Assembly (NCBI RefSeq): GCF_001690595.1
Contig: NZ_LZHH01000122.1
Span: 41,097 to 105,096 of the forward strand
Source: Gilliamella sp. Choc5-1
GTDB lineage: Bacteria; Pseudomonadota; Gammaproteobacteria; Enterobacterales; Orbaceae
DNA length: 64,000 nucleotides
Reading direction: 5' to 3'
Shown here: in pieces, positions 1-7,583 of the stretch
Layout: every line of letters starts with the position of its first letter
Numbering within the stretch: position 1 is the stretch's first letter
Program-made: the position numbers and the translations under genes
Notes under the pieces: generated by a model
Told to the model about the DNA's origin: nothing
Seen by the model: the letters and a program-made list of their open reading frames with translations, nothing else
Databases searched by the model: none

Positions 1-101
1 AAATGTAAAAGAGGATTTAAACATTTTTATTCGCTATAGCATCAAGAAACACAGGCTTTCCAGACCGATAGCTCAGTTAAAAATAATCTAGCGATACAAC
101 A

Positions 102-186
102 TGTAGGAAAACATCGAGTTGTTTACATTTCATGATTAAATAATTCTTAGAACGGGCATAACCCGTTTTTCCCAAAATGGCTTAAT
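102..186 (-). repeat. Degenerate end of an IS481-type element, copy 1
   Basis: From 102 this stretch matches the element end that starts at 370 (TGTAGGAAAAC, then CGAGTTGTTTACA, then a C-rich/T-rich run ending in a CCAAAAT-like block). About three quarters of the bases agree over some 85 bp by eye. In the 370 copy the same segment encodes the transposase C-terminus on the minus strand; here it is too decayed to be read. It is a second, older remnant of the same element end lying upstream of the better preserved copy. The rest of 1-390 holds no gene I can support. Confidence 0.6.
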
Positions 187-281
187 ATTTGTTTTCAATT
201 CTTTAAATTGTTGAATATTTGCGATAATGCCAAACCTTAATTCAAATTTTGTCTCAATATTATTATTTTTTTAATCTCCAG

Positions 282-313
282 ACGGTATAGACTCCTGAAT
301 ATTTTTTACAAAA
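282..313. repeat. 32-bp dispersed repeat, copy A
   Basis: The 32 bases from 282 (starting ACGGTATAGACTCCTGAAT) recur at 48018-48049 with one difference, in the same orientation. Both copies lie in gene-free DNA beside decayed sequence. The similarity does not visibly continue past either end. It could be a terminal fragment of a mobile element; I do not recognise the family. Confidence 0.6.
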
Positions 314-390
314 ATATTTACCTGAAAAAGCAAATAGTTGAGTAAATAGCCAATAGTACAGCTTACGTATGTAGGAAAACGCCGAGTTGT

Positions 391-906
391 TTACACTTCA
401 TGGTTAAAATAATCCTCTAAAAACTCATAAGGCGTTTTTCCAAAAATCGCTTTATGTGGTTTAACAGTATTATAAAAATTAATAAAGCGTTTCAGTTTTT
501 GTTTTCTATCTTTTGAATCGTTAAATATATGCTGATTATGTACATAGCAATTCAAAGTTCATATCACTCTTTCGGCTTTCCCATTCGTTTGTGGGCAGGT
601 GAGCTTGGTGAATTTTTGATTAATACGATGGCTATGGCACGTTTTAACAAATAGGTGTTCACTGGTGCCTTGATATTCACGTCCATTATCGGAATAAATA
701 CATGTAGTGGTATAAGGACACTGGGCTAACACATCGTTTTGTAAAAATTGTGCTGCACTAAATTGGGATTTATCAGGGTAAATACCGGCATAAAGCTCAC
801 ATGAAAAATCATCAATGCCAATAAATAAATTATCACTTATCAAATAGCCCTGTTTGCAAAGCAACAATTCCATTCTTGTTTTTGAACGATAGGCTATTTC
901 TCTTAT
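391..906 (-). pseudogene. Remnant of IS481-type transposase (integrase core), broken
   Basis: The minus strand encodes an rve-type integrase core: GIDDFSCELYAGIYPDKSQ, then SDNGREYQGT, then CPQTNGKAERVI, the usual Asp...Asp...Glu layout. An in-frame TGA at 559-561 interrupts it directly after the catalytic-Glu motif. The same frame then continues for 55 codons (FYNTVKPHKAIFGKTPYEFL) to a TAA at 391-393, which is the normal transposase tail. Upstream of 873 the frame is open only to a stop at 907-909, so the N-terminal half with the helix-turn-helix is gone. The element is 5'-truncated, has an internal stop and is almost certainly inactive. Family assignment rests on the core motifs only. Confidence 0.8.
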
Positions 907-1197
907 TTACACTTTGTTGAAACTAGTCAGCTTTGAAAGGATTTTAGCACTATTTTATCTAAAGCATGTCTTTTTTTGTGTTTCTTTATTTCAGTATTAA
1001 TTATATTGAAATGCTGATATTCTCACTTTTTCATTCTTAATAAATTTTATTAAAAATCAACATAATACATGTTATGTTTTATTGTTATTTTGGAAATAAA
1101 AAAATTTTTAATTATTTTTTTAAATGGTCATAACCTGTCCATAACATCCATTAAATTATCTCTGAATATTTATTATATCAATATTAAGGAGAGAAAA

Positions 1198-1947
1198 ATG
1201 GCTATTTACCGTTCTGACACAGATCTTGCTTTTTTAAAACACTGTAGTAATGACGATTTAGAATTGTTGGTTTCTATTTTAACCGTTGATCCTACTGATA
1301 ATAAACCTCGATATACAGAAGAATTAACAGGATGTGAGATGTATAAAAGATATTATCCCAATCATAACCGATATTGGGAAAGTATTGCTGCTGAGCTACA
1401 AACCTATGGAGCTAATACATTTGTCACAAAACTATTTAGAGGGGGGAAAGGTGTTTCTTATCGCGAGATTTTAATTGATGTTTGTAAAAAGAAAAAAGTG
1501 AATTTTAATGAAAATTCTTCAATAGAAGTTATTGAAATGAATTTGCTTTTAAAAATGCTAGAAGAGTCATTAAAAGAAATGACAACAGAACAACTTAATC
1601 AGGTATCAAAAGATATGCAAATGGATTTAATGAATCCCACTCCTGAGTTAATTTTGATGTCAATTCAATCAGCTATTAATCTTTCAGGTTTTGCTGCCTA
1701 TACTTTTGCTACTCGCACTCTTGCTATGGTACTAAGTCAACTTGGTATGAAAGTTCCTTTTGTTGTTTATACTTCCTTAACCACAGCGATGAGTTTTTTA
1801 GCAGGTCCAATAGGTTGGGGAATAACTGCATCTTGGCTAGCAAGTGATTTTGCTTCTCCTGCTTTTAGGGTCACAGTTCCTGCATGTGTAATTGTCGCAT
1901 ATATGAGACAAAAGTATCTAAATAAGGAAATTATCAATAAGAATTGA
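1198..1947 (+). CDS. YaaW/UPF0174 family protein
   Basis: The 249-residue product starts MAIYRSDTDLAFLKHCS, which matches the start of E. coli YaaW (a DUF3944-type segment, 'DSDLDFLQHCS'). The middle contains ELQTYGANTF and YREILIDVCKK, also typical of the family. The C-terminal part (about 155-245) is hydrophobic and glycine/alanine-rich, with SFLAGPIGWGITASWLASD and RVTVPACVIVAYMRQK, resembling the YaaW end. I chose ATG 1198 because AAGGAGAG lies 5-12 bases upstream; an in-frame ATG at 1069 would add 43 residues unlike the family. Function is unknown: the family carries a ubiquinol-cytochrome c chaperone-like label of uncertain meaning. It begins a co-directional accessory cassette next to IS debris. 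The 291 bases upstream (907-1197) hold no gene. Confidence 0.8.
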   Translation: MAIYRSDTDLAFLKHCSNDDLELLVSILTVDPTDNKPRYTEELTGCEMYKRYYPNHNRYWESIAAELQTYGANTFVTKLFRGGKGVSYREILIDVCKKKKVNFNENSSIEVIEMNLLLKMLEESLKEMTTEQLNQVSKDMQMDLMNPTPELILMSIQSAINLSGFAAYTFATRTLAMVLSQLGMKVPFVVYTSLTTAMSFLAGPIGWGITASWLASDFASPAFRVTVPACVIVAYMRQKYLNKEIINKN

Positions 1948-1970
1948 GGCACAAATTTAGGGAATATAAC

Positions 1971-2676
1971 ATGTCTGAACATGATCCATTATGTATGAGA
2001 ATTTATACGATATTAGTGCGTTTATTTCTTGGGGGAAATACTTTCAGTAACAGATTTAGCTCATGAATTTAACGTTTCTAAACGAACGATAAGTAGAGAT
2101 TTCAATAATCGCATAAAGATGATTCCTGATATAGAAATTGAAGATGTTAAAAAAGGATATTTTAAATTATCTAAGTATTCTGAAGGTTCATTAAAAACTT
2201 ATAGAGACATATTACATTTTAGTCGAATAATTGATATTGATAAATTATTCCCTAAACATGCTTTTGATCATAAGTTTATTGATATTCTACTTTCAAATAA
2301 AAATCATTCACCATGTATTATTTATACTGATTCGTTAGATGAACAACCAAGTATGTATGCTCCTTTTCTTACCATTGTTCGATCTATCATTGATAGATCG
2401 TTAATTACAATAAAAATGAAGAATGATGTATGTAATAACTTTGCTCCTTATAAACTCATTCATTTTAAGGGGCATTGGTATCTAGTAGGAGAATTGGAGA
2501 AACATATTTTTGTTATAGCGTATGACGTTATTGAGCATGTAAAAGAAATTAAAACTTTTTTTAAGTTTGATTTGAATATTTCTGAAACAATTCAGGAGGA
2601 TGCTTTTATACAATCACTTCCTCATTTTAATTATACGGCTAAGATTTTTCACAAAATTAACAAACATAACATTTAA
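1971..2676 (+). CDS. WYL-domain transcriptional regulator, apparent frameshift near the N-terminus
   Basis: The main frame runs from a TTG at 2029 to 2676 and gives an HTH (LSVTDLAHEFNVSKRTISRDF) followed by a WYL domain, with the eponymous motif in GHWYLVGEL. WYL regulators normally start 20-25 residues earlier with a helix of the form xDPLxxRLxxIL. Exactly that helix (MSEHDPLCMRIYTILVRLFLG) is encoded from ATG 1971, but one frame away. The two frames meet at a run of five Gs (2031-2035); four Gs would join them. Either the gene is broken, the assembly has a homopolymer error, or a shortened protein is made from 2029. It lies 23 bases after the YaaW-like gene and probably controls the cassette, by position only. 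WYL domains bind small ligands or nucleic acid; the ligand here is unknown. Confidence 0.75.
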
Positions 2677-2687
2677 AGGAAATAAAA

Positions 2688-2897
2688 ATGTCTATTTTTA
2701 GAATTATTAGTATTACCTCTGGACTTATATTAACCGTTTCTTCTATTTATGAAGCTCAAAAAGTTGTAGGGAAAAAATGCAATGAATATGCATTATCAAC
2801 AAACCAAAATATAGCGGCTAGAGTAATAACTAGTTTTGTTGTATCGGCTGCTATTGGTGGCACAATTAGTAACGTTATTAAATCTATCTATAAATAA
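2688..2897 (+). CDS. Small hydrophobic protein, unknown function
   Basis: This 69-residue protein has a clear ribosome site (AAAGGAAA, 5 bases before the ATG) and lies 11 bases after the WYL gene. Residues 3-20 (IFRIISITSGLILTVSSIYE) and 44-63 (AARVITSFVVSAAIGGTISN) are hydrophobic, which suggests two short membrane segments with a polar loop containing one Cys. I do not recognise a family. The spacing and shared strand argue for co-transcription with its neighbours. The size and amphipathic character would suit a small membrane effector or an immunity-type partner, but nothing in the sequence proves either. Confidence 0.55.
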   Translation: MSIFRIISITSGLILTVSSIYEAQKVVGKKCNEYALSTNQNIAARVITSFVVSAAIGGTISNVIKSIYK

Positions 2898-2912
2898 AAT
2901 GAAAAGAAAACA

Positions 2913-3242
2913 ATGATGAAAAAGATATTATTACTGCTAATATTAGTTGGAAGTACATTCAATTCTTTTGCTGTTCAATTAAAAGTGAATGTTCAAAACT
3001 ACTACAATAGCTTAGCTGGAATGTATAGCCAACATGTTTATATTACCTCTATGGAAAATTCGGTTGCAATAAACGGCGTAACAATCAATAAAGGAAATTG
3101 TAGAATAGGTACGTCACCTAGAGAGTATAGAGTTACACTAAAATACGGGCAACGTGTACGGGTAACACCAATTATTGGATGTTCAGTTCTTGAAGTTAAA
3201 GTTGCAACAAATAAAGGTACGAAAACCTATTCGTTTAAATAA
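2913..3242 (+). CDS. Small secreted protein, unknown function
   Basis: The 109-residue product starts MMKKILLLLILVGSTFNSFA, a typical Sec signal peptide with cleavage probable after Ala20 (SFA). The mature part is about 89 residues, basic and beta-rich, with two Cys (about residues 69 and 90) that could form a disulfide in the periplasm. I see no known domain. It follows the small membrane protein by 15 bases and ends the accessory cassette. A hairpin with 13-bp arms (3257-3269 and 3278-3290) follows the stop but lacks a U-tract. Confidence 0.65.
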   Translation: MMKKILLLLILVGSTFNSFAVQLKVNVQNYYNSLAGMYSQHVYITSMENSVAINGVTINKGNCRIGTSPREYRVTLKYGQRVRVTPIIGCSVLEVKVATNKGTKTYSFK

Positions 3243-3333
3243 ATACTTTTAATGTTGATCCTGTAAATACACAAATTTATTTACAGGGTCGATTCTGATA
3301 CGCTGTTTATCTAAACAAATAAAAGCTGCTCCA

Positions 3334-3380
3334 TTTTGTCAAAAAGTTTCAGGAACGCACCACGTTTATGTAAAAAAAAT
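3334..3380 (+). repeat. About 45-bp dispersed repeat, copy A
   Basis: It starts with TTTTGTCAAAAAGTTTCAGG. The same 20 bases occur at 34933-34952 and, reversed, at 59633-59652. Beyond this core the similarity continues as AAC, a short variable part and ACGTTTATGTA, then an A-rich end. Copy A has lost the T after CAGG and has two extra bases, so it is slightly diverged. Confidence 0.7.
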
Positions 3381-3712
3381 AAAAAAATCACTATGTTACT
3401 CATGAATAAATATTCTCTAATTTGCCGTTTAGTTTGATTTTTAAGTAAAGGTAAACCTTTAGTATCAACCTGCAGTATTTCGCTCAGAAAGGTTTTGTTA
3501 TCGCCTTTAGCTTACCGTCTTAATTTATTTTCAATAGATTTTTCGAATTTAACCAGATAGTTAATACCCTAACTGATGGTTTTATAAAATTCATTTTTAC
3601 TACTTAAAAAGACAAAAACTCTAATCGGTCTTTATTTAGTACGCTATAAATGGTTGGGAAACCATAACGCGCCTAGCCAAATTAGTAACGGTTATTTTCT
3701 TTATGATATCAG

Positions 3713-3756
3713 CGCTCTATCGTTTATTTGTGATAGAGCGTTAATTTTGTTTTTTT
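3713..3756 (+). terminator. Rho-independent terminator with no gene directly upstream
   Basis: CGCTCTATC (3713-3721) pairs perfectly with GATAGAGCG (3732-3740), followed by TTAATTTTGTTTTTTT. This is a canonical terminator on the plus strand. The nearest upstream intact plus-strand gene ends at 3242, so it terminates either readthrough from the cassette, a lost gene, or an unannotated small RNA between about 3550 and 3712. Confidence 0.75.
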
Positions 3757-3906
3757 ATGAATATTTATTACAGCCATTTCTCAAATTACTGTAAACAACA
3801 CGAGGAATTTTTATATATTCCCTCTGCTATACTTTATTATAGACTTTGTTTATTTTGGTAATAAAATCAATGCATTATAAATAATTAATTAACAACCTAT
3901 TATTTT

Positions 3907-3941
3907 GTGAGATTTTGTGGTAAAAAGTGGGAGTAAGTGGT
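3907..3941 (+). promoter_or_regulatory. Probable MraZ operator upstream of mraZ
   Basis: GTGG occurs at 3917, 3927 and 3937, exactly 10 bp apart, as GTGGT-N5-GTGGG-N5-GTGGT; a weaker fourth unit (GTGAG) lies at 3907 in the same register. In E. coli, MraZ represses its own operon by binding direct TGGG-type repeats separated by 5 nt. The repeats lie about 80 bp before the mraZ start codon. The match in unit, spacing and position makes autoregulation of the whole cell wall cluster likely. Confidence 0.8.
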
Positions 3942-4017
3942 GAAAATGAACTTTTAATTAACATTTTGATTTTTTTAATTAAAAAATGACAAAAAATTTA
4001 TAAATAACAATTCTTTT

Positions 4018-4464
4018 ATGTTTAGTGGTGCAATTTCAATCAATTTAGATAATAAAGGGCGGTTAGCTATTCCTACTCGCTACCGTGAATCTTTATCTGA
4101 AGGTATGGTTTGCACAATTGGTTTATACCATCCTTGCTTAACTCTCTACTCTTTATCTGAATGGAAATGTATAGAGCAGCAACTTGCGACATTATCAACG
4201 ATTGTAGAAGCTGAACGTAGAATTAAGAGACTATTATTGGGTTATGCAACTGAGTGTTTAATGGATAATTCAGGTCGAATTTTATTACCACCTACGTTAC
4301 GTACTTATGCTAAATTAGAAAAAAATACAATGTTTGTTGGTCAATCTAATAAATTCGAAATTTGGGATGAGGTAATTTGGTATCAACAAATTAAAGACGA
4401 TATTGCCGCATTACCAACGGATATTGAAAACTTATCAGATAATTTAAAAAATTTAACTATTTAA
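4018..4464 (+). CDS. mraZ: MraZ, transcriptional regulator of the dcw cluster
   Basis: The 148 residues cover the whole family (E. coli has 152). There are two AbrB-like half-domains, each with the DxxGR signature: DNKGR at 11-15 and DNSGR at 83-87. The C-terminus ([14 protein letters not shown]) also matches. MraZ forms a ring-shaped oligomer that binds DNA repeats upstream of its own gene; such repeats are present at 3907-3941. It is the first gene of the cluster and precedes rsmH by 16 bases. The start codon has no clear Shine-Dalgarno sequence (the upstream 30 bases are nearly all A/T), but MFSGA is the conserved family start. Confidence 0.95.
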   Translation: MFSGAISINLDNKGRLAIPTRYRESLSEGMVCTIGLYHPCLTLYSLSEWKCIEQQLATLSTIVEAERRIKRLLLGYATECLMDNSGRILLPPTLRTYAKLEKNTMFVGQSNKFEIWDEVIWYQQIKDDIAALPTDIENLSDNLKNLTI

Positions 4465-4480
4465 TAAGAGTAAAAGATTG

Positions 4481-5416
4481 ATGGATTACCAACACAAAAC
4501 GGTTTTATTAAACGAAGCTGTAAACGCACTAAATATAAAAAAAGATGGCATTTATGTTGATGGTACCTTTGGGCGAGGCGGTCATTCTCGTTTAATACTT
4601 GAACAACTTGGTCCACAAGGTCGATTAATTGCGATTGATCGTGATGAGCGTGCTGAGCAAGTTGCTTTACAAATAACAGATCCTCGATTTACTTTTATTA
4701 GGGGCGAATTTTCAAATATTTACCAATATATTAATAATTTTGAACTATTAGGTAAGATTGATGGACTTTTGTTAGATCTTGGTGTTTCATCCCCACAACT
4801 TGATGATCCTGAAAGAGGGTTTTCTTTTATGCGAGATGGACCGCTTGATATGCGCATGAATAACCATAAAGGTTTAACAGCAAGCGAATGGTTACTTAGC
4901 AGTGATGAAGATGATATTTCATGGGTGTTAAAAACATTTGGTGAAGAAAAATTTGCCAAACGTATTGCTCGATCGATCGTGGAGCAAAATAAAGTTTCGC
5001 CAATCACCCGTACTTTAGAGTTGGCTAATTTAATTGAAAGAGCAACACCAAGAAAAGATAAAAATAAGCACCCTGCTACACGTAGTTTTCAGGCTATTCG
5101 TATTTATATTAATAGCGAATTGGAAGAAGTTGAGCAAGCACTAAATAGTAGTTTATCCGTACTTGCAGGTCAAGGAAGATTAGCGGTTATCAGCTTTCAT
5201 TCACTAGAAGATAGAATTGTAAAGCAATTTATTGGTAAGCATAGTAAAGGTCCTAATTTACCTGCTCGATTACCACTAACAGAGCAGCAAATTAAACAAT
5301 ATGGTAGTGCTAAATTAAAATCTATTAGTAAAATCAAGCCAAATACTATTGAAATCAAAAATAACCCGCGCTCTCGAAGTGCAATATTAAGGGTAGCAGA
5401 AAGGAAAAATGAATAG
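4481..5416 (+). CDS. rsmH: 16S rRNA (cytosine1402-N4)-methyltransferase RsmH (MraW)
   Basis: The enzyme methylates N4 of C1402 in the decoding centre of 16S rRNA using S-adenosylmethionine. The SAM-binding motif GTFGRGGHS is at residues 28-36, and [20 protein letters not shown] and [14 protein letters not shown] are family signatures. Length (311 aa) is normal. ATG 4481 gives the usual [10 protein letters not shown] start; a TTG directly before it would add one residue. The gene overlaps ftsL by 8 bases, which implies translational coupling. Confidence 0.95.
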   Translation: MDYQHKTVLLNEAVNALNIKKDGIYVDGTFGRGGHSRLILEQLGPQGRLIAIDRDERAEQVALQITDPRFTFIRGEFSNIYQYINNFELLGKIDGLLLDLGVSSPQLDDPERGFSFMRDGPLDMRMNNHKGLTASEWLLSSDEDDISWVLKTFGEEKFAKRIARSIVEQNKVSPITRTLELANLIERATPRKDKNKHPATRSFQAIRIYINSELEEVEQALNSSLSVLAGQGRLAVISFHSLEDRIVKQFIGKHSKGPNLPARLPLTEQQIKQYGSAKLKSISKIKPNTIEIKNNPRSRSAILRVAERKNE

Positions 5417-5792
5417 CAACCAATACAATGATAATTTTCAAAATAACACCTATATTGATAAAGAGATTCAAAAAAGACCAAATAGAAGTTTATGTGGCTT
5501 AATTATTAGTGATTTATTTGGTCATCAAAAACTTTCATTATTATTACTTGTAATGATAGTTATTTCAGCTGGTGCGGTATTAATAACAACTCAGCAGGTT
5601 CGTAAGCAGTTATTTGAGCGTGAGCAACTTTTATTAGAACAAGATGTATTAGAAAGCGAATGGCGGAATCTAGTTATTGAAGAAAATGTCCTAGCTGATC
5701 CTAAAAGAGTAGAAGAAAGAGCAAAGAATCAATTAGGCATGTCTTATGTAACGCCACAAAATGAAACAGTTGTTGTGATAAAGAGTAAATAA
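5409..5792 (+). CDS. ftsL: Cell division protein FtsL
   Basis: This is a 127-residue bitopic membrane protein: a polar cytoplasmic segment of about 40 residues, one membrane helix at about 41-60 ([20 protein letters not shown]), then a periplasmic heptad-type coiled coil (about 62-100). The end ([17 protein letters not shown]) is the conserved FtsL tail. FtsL joins FtsQ and FtsB and helps activate FtsW-FtsI at the septum. It overlaps rsmH by 8 bases and its stop overlaps the ftsI start (TAATG). Confidence 0.92.
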   Translation: MNSNQYNDNFQNNTYIDKEIQKRPNRSLCGLIISDLFGHQKLSLLLLVMIVISAGAVLITTQQVRKQLFEREQLLLEQDVLESEWRNLVIEENVLADPKRVEERAKNQLGMSYVTPQNETVVVIKSK

Positions 5793-7573
5793 TGAAATCT
5801 GTCACTAAACATAAGAAAAACAAAATAAAAAAGGCTACCAAAACAACTAAAGCCAATAAGTTGAATAACAGTAAAAAGCAATTTTTTACACCCAATCGTT
5901 TTTATATTATATATGGTTTAATTATTTTTGCGATTATTTGTCTTATTGTTCGAATGGCACTGTTACAAATTATTGAGCCTGACAAACTTATTGCTGAAGG
6001 TAATAAACGTTCACTTCGTCATCAGGAAATGGATGCTCCAAGAGCAATGATTACTGATCGTAATGGGCGTGCGTTAGCCGTAAGTGTGCCAATGTTTGAC
6101 GTTTGGGCAGATCCCAAAATTGTTGTACAAAAAGGTGGAGTTAAAGCGGATGATATTAGATGGCAAGGATTAGCTCAAACGTTAAATATTCCAATGTCAA
6201 CGCTAGAACAAAAATTAAACAACCCATCAATGAGATTTGTTTATTTATCTAAGCAAGTAACGCCAACAATATCTGATTATTTAAAAAAACTAAAATTGCC
6301 AGGGATATCCTTTGCGAAAACATCTAAACGTTATTATCCAGCAGCAGAAAATATAGCCCAATTAATTGGGCTCACAGATATTGATGAAAATGGTACTGAA
6401 AAAGGTTCTGAAGGTATTGAAAAAAGTTTTAATAAATGGTTAATAGGTGAATCGGGGCAAAGAGTTGTAAGACGTGATCGAGTAGGTCGTGTAATTGAGG
6501 AATTGCAACGTACGGAAAGCGAAAAGGCATCAGACTTAACATTAAGTATAGACGAGCGTTTACAATCGCTAGTGTATAGTGAACTTAATCAAGCTGTTGA
6601 ATTTAATAAAGCAGACAGTGGAACAGCTGTATTGATTGATGTACATACTGGTGAGATTTTAGCGATGGCAACTAGTCCATCTTATAATCCTAATAATCGT
6701 TCATCAATTGATTATAATTTATTGAGAAATAGAGCAGTTACTGATGCGTTTGAACCAGGCTCTACGGTTAAACCGCTAGTTGTAATGGCTGCTTTAGAAA
6801 AAAAAATTGCTAACTTAAATACTATTATCGATACTAGACCGTTTTATGTTAATCGCTATGAAATTAAAGATGTGTCATATCAAAAAACATTAAATTTGGC
6901 TGGTATCTTAGAAAAATCAAGTAATGTTGGCGTAAGTAAGCTCGCTTTGCAAATGCAGCAGGGTGATCTGGTAGAATTCTATAGCCGGTTTGGATTGGGG
7001 CAACCAATAGGGCTTGGTCTAGGTGGGGAAGTGAGCGGTTCTATTGCAGCAGATAGAACCAGAAAATGGGCGGATATTGAACGAGCAACATTTGCGTTTG
7101 GATATGGATTAAGTGTGACTCCATTACAATTGGCAAGAGCTTATGCGACCATTGGTAGTTATGGTATATATCGGCCTGTTTCTATTTTAAAAGTCAACAA
7201 ACCTGTTAAAGGTGAACGTGTGGTTTCAGAAAAAGTAGCTAAAACAGTTGTGCAATTGATGGAAGCGGTAGCTGTAACAGGGGGGGGTACCAAAGCATCA
7301 GTTCCTGGGTATAGCGTAGGTGTTAAAACAGGAACAGCTAAAAAATTAGCTGGTGGCAGATATGTTAACCAATATTTAGCGTATACCGCAGGTATTGCAC
7401 CAGCAACAGGACCAAAATACTCCCTTGTAGTTGTGATTGATAATCCTAAAGCGGGTCAATATTATGGTGGTTCGGTTTCAGCCCCCGTCTTTAGCCGTAT
7501 TATGGGCGGAGTATTAAGAACAATGAATGTAAAACCCGATCGTCAAGTTGATGGTCAAATGATTATTTATTAA
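5792..7573 (+). CDS. ftsI: Penicillin-binding protein 3, septal peptidoglycan transpeptidase FtsI
   Basis: FtsI crosslinks septal peptidoglycan and is the target of several beta-lactams. The 593-residue protein has a very basic N-terminal tail (1-35), a membrane anchor at about 37-57, a pedestal domain and a transpeptidase domain. The active-site motifs are intact: STVK with nucleophile Ser324, SSN at 376-378 and KTGT at 512-515. E. coli PBP3 is 588 aa, so length is normal. The lysine-rich N-terminal tail is longer than in E. coli. It is translationally coupled to ftsL and lies 10 bases before murE. Confidence 0.95.
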   Translation: MKSVTKHKKNKIKKATKTTKANKLNNSKKQFFTPNRFYIIYGLIIFAIICLIVRMALLQIIEPDKLIAEGNKRSLRHQEMDAPRAMITDRNGRALAVSVPMFDVWADPKIVVQKGGVKADDIRWQGLAQTLNIPMSTLEQKLNNPSMRFVYLSKQVTPTISDYLKKLKLPGISFAKTSKRYYPAAENIAQLIGLTDIDENGTEKGSEGIEKSFNKWLIGESGQRVVRRDRVGRVIEELQRTESEKASDLTLSIDERLQSLVYSELNQAVEFNKADSGTAVLIDVHTGEILAMATSPSYNPNNRSSIDYNLLRNRAVTDAFEPGSTVKPLVVMAALEKKIANLNTIIDTRPFYVNRYEIKDVSYQKTLNLAGILEKSSNVGVSKLALQMQQGDLVEFYSRFGLGQPIGLGLGGEVSGSIAADRTRKWADIERATFAFGYGLSVTPLQLARAYATIGSYGIYRPVSILKVNKPVKGERVVSEKVAKTVVQLMEAVAVTGGGTKASVPGYSVGVKTGTAKKLAGGRYVNQYLAYTAGIAPATGPKYSLVVVIDNPKAGQYYGGSVSAPVFSRIMGGVLRTMNVKPDRQVDGQMIIY

Positions 7574-7583
7574 TAGGTAGGAA

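Larger units (their letters stand above)
3243..4017. other. Long gene-free region between the accessory cassette and mraZ
   Basis: These 775 bases contain no intact gene. From the left they hold a hairpin without U-tract (3257-3290), copy A of a roughly 45-bp dispersed repeat (3334-3380), an open minus-strand stretch of about 60 codons near 3315-3500 (contains LSEILQVDTKGLPLLKN) that looks like the decayed 3' end of an unrecognised gene, a lone plus-strand terminator (3713-3756) and the mraZ operator (3907-3941). TATAAA at 3876-3881 could be a -10 element for mraZ, but no good -35 precedes it. Confidence 0.6.

Noticed and set aside
1069..1197. Longer start for the YaaW-like protein
   Set aside because: The added 43 residues are unlike the family, and a strong Shine-Dalgarno site sits just before ATG 1198.
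1767..1982. 71-codon minus-strand frame within the YaaW-like gene
   Set aside because: It lies almost wholly opposite the coding region and lacks a ribosome site.
2029..2040. Programmed ribosomal frameshift in the WYL gene
   Set aside because: No slippery heptamer with downstream structure of a known type was seen; an indel in the G-run is simpler.
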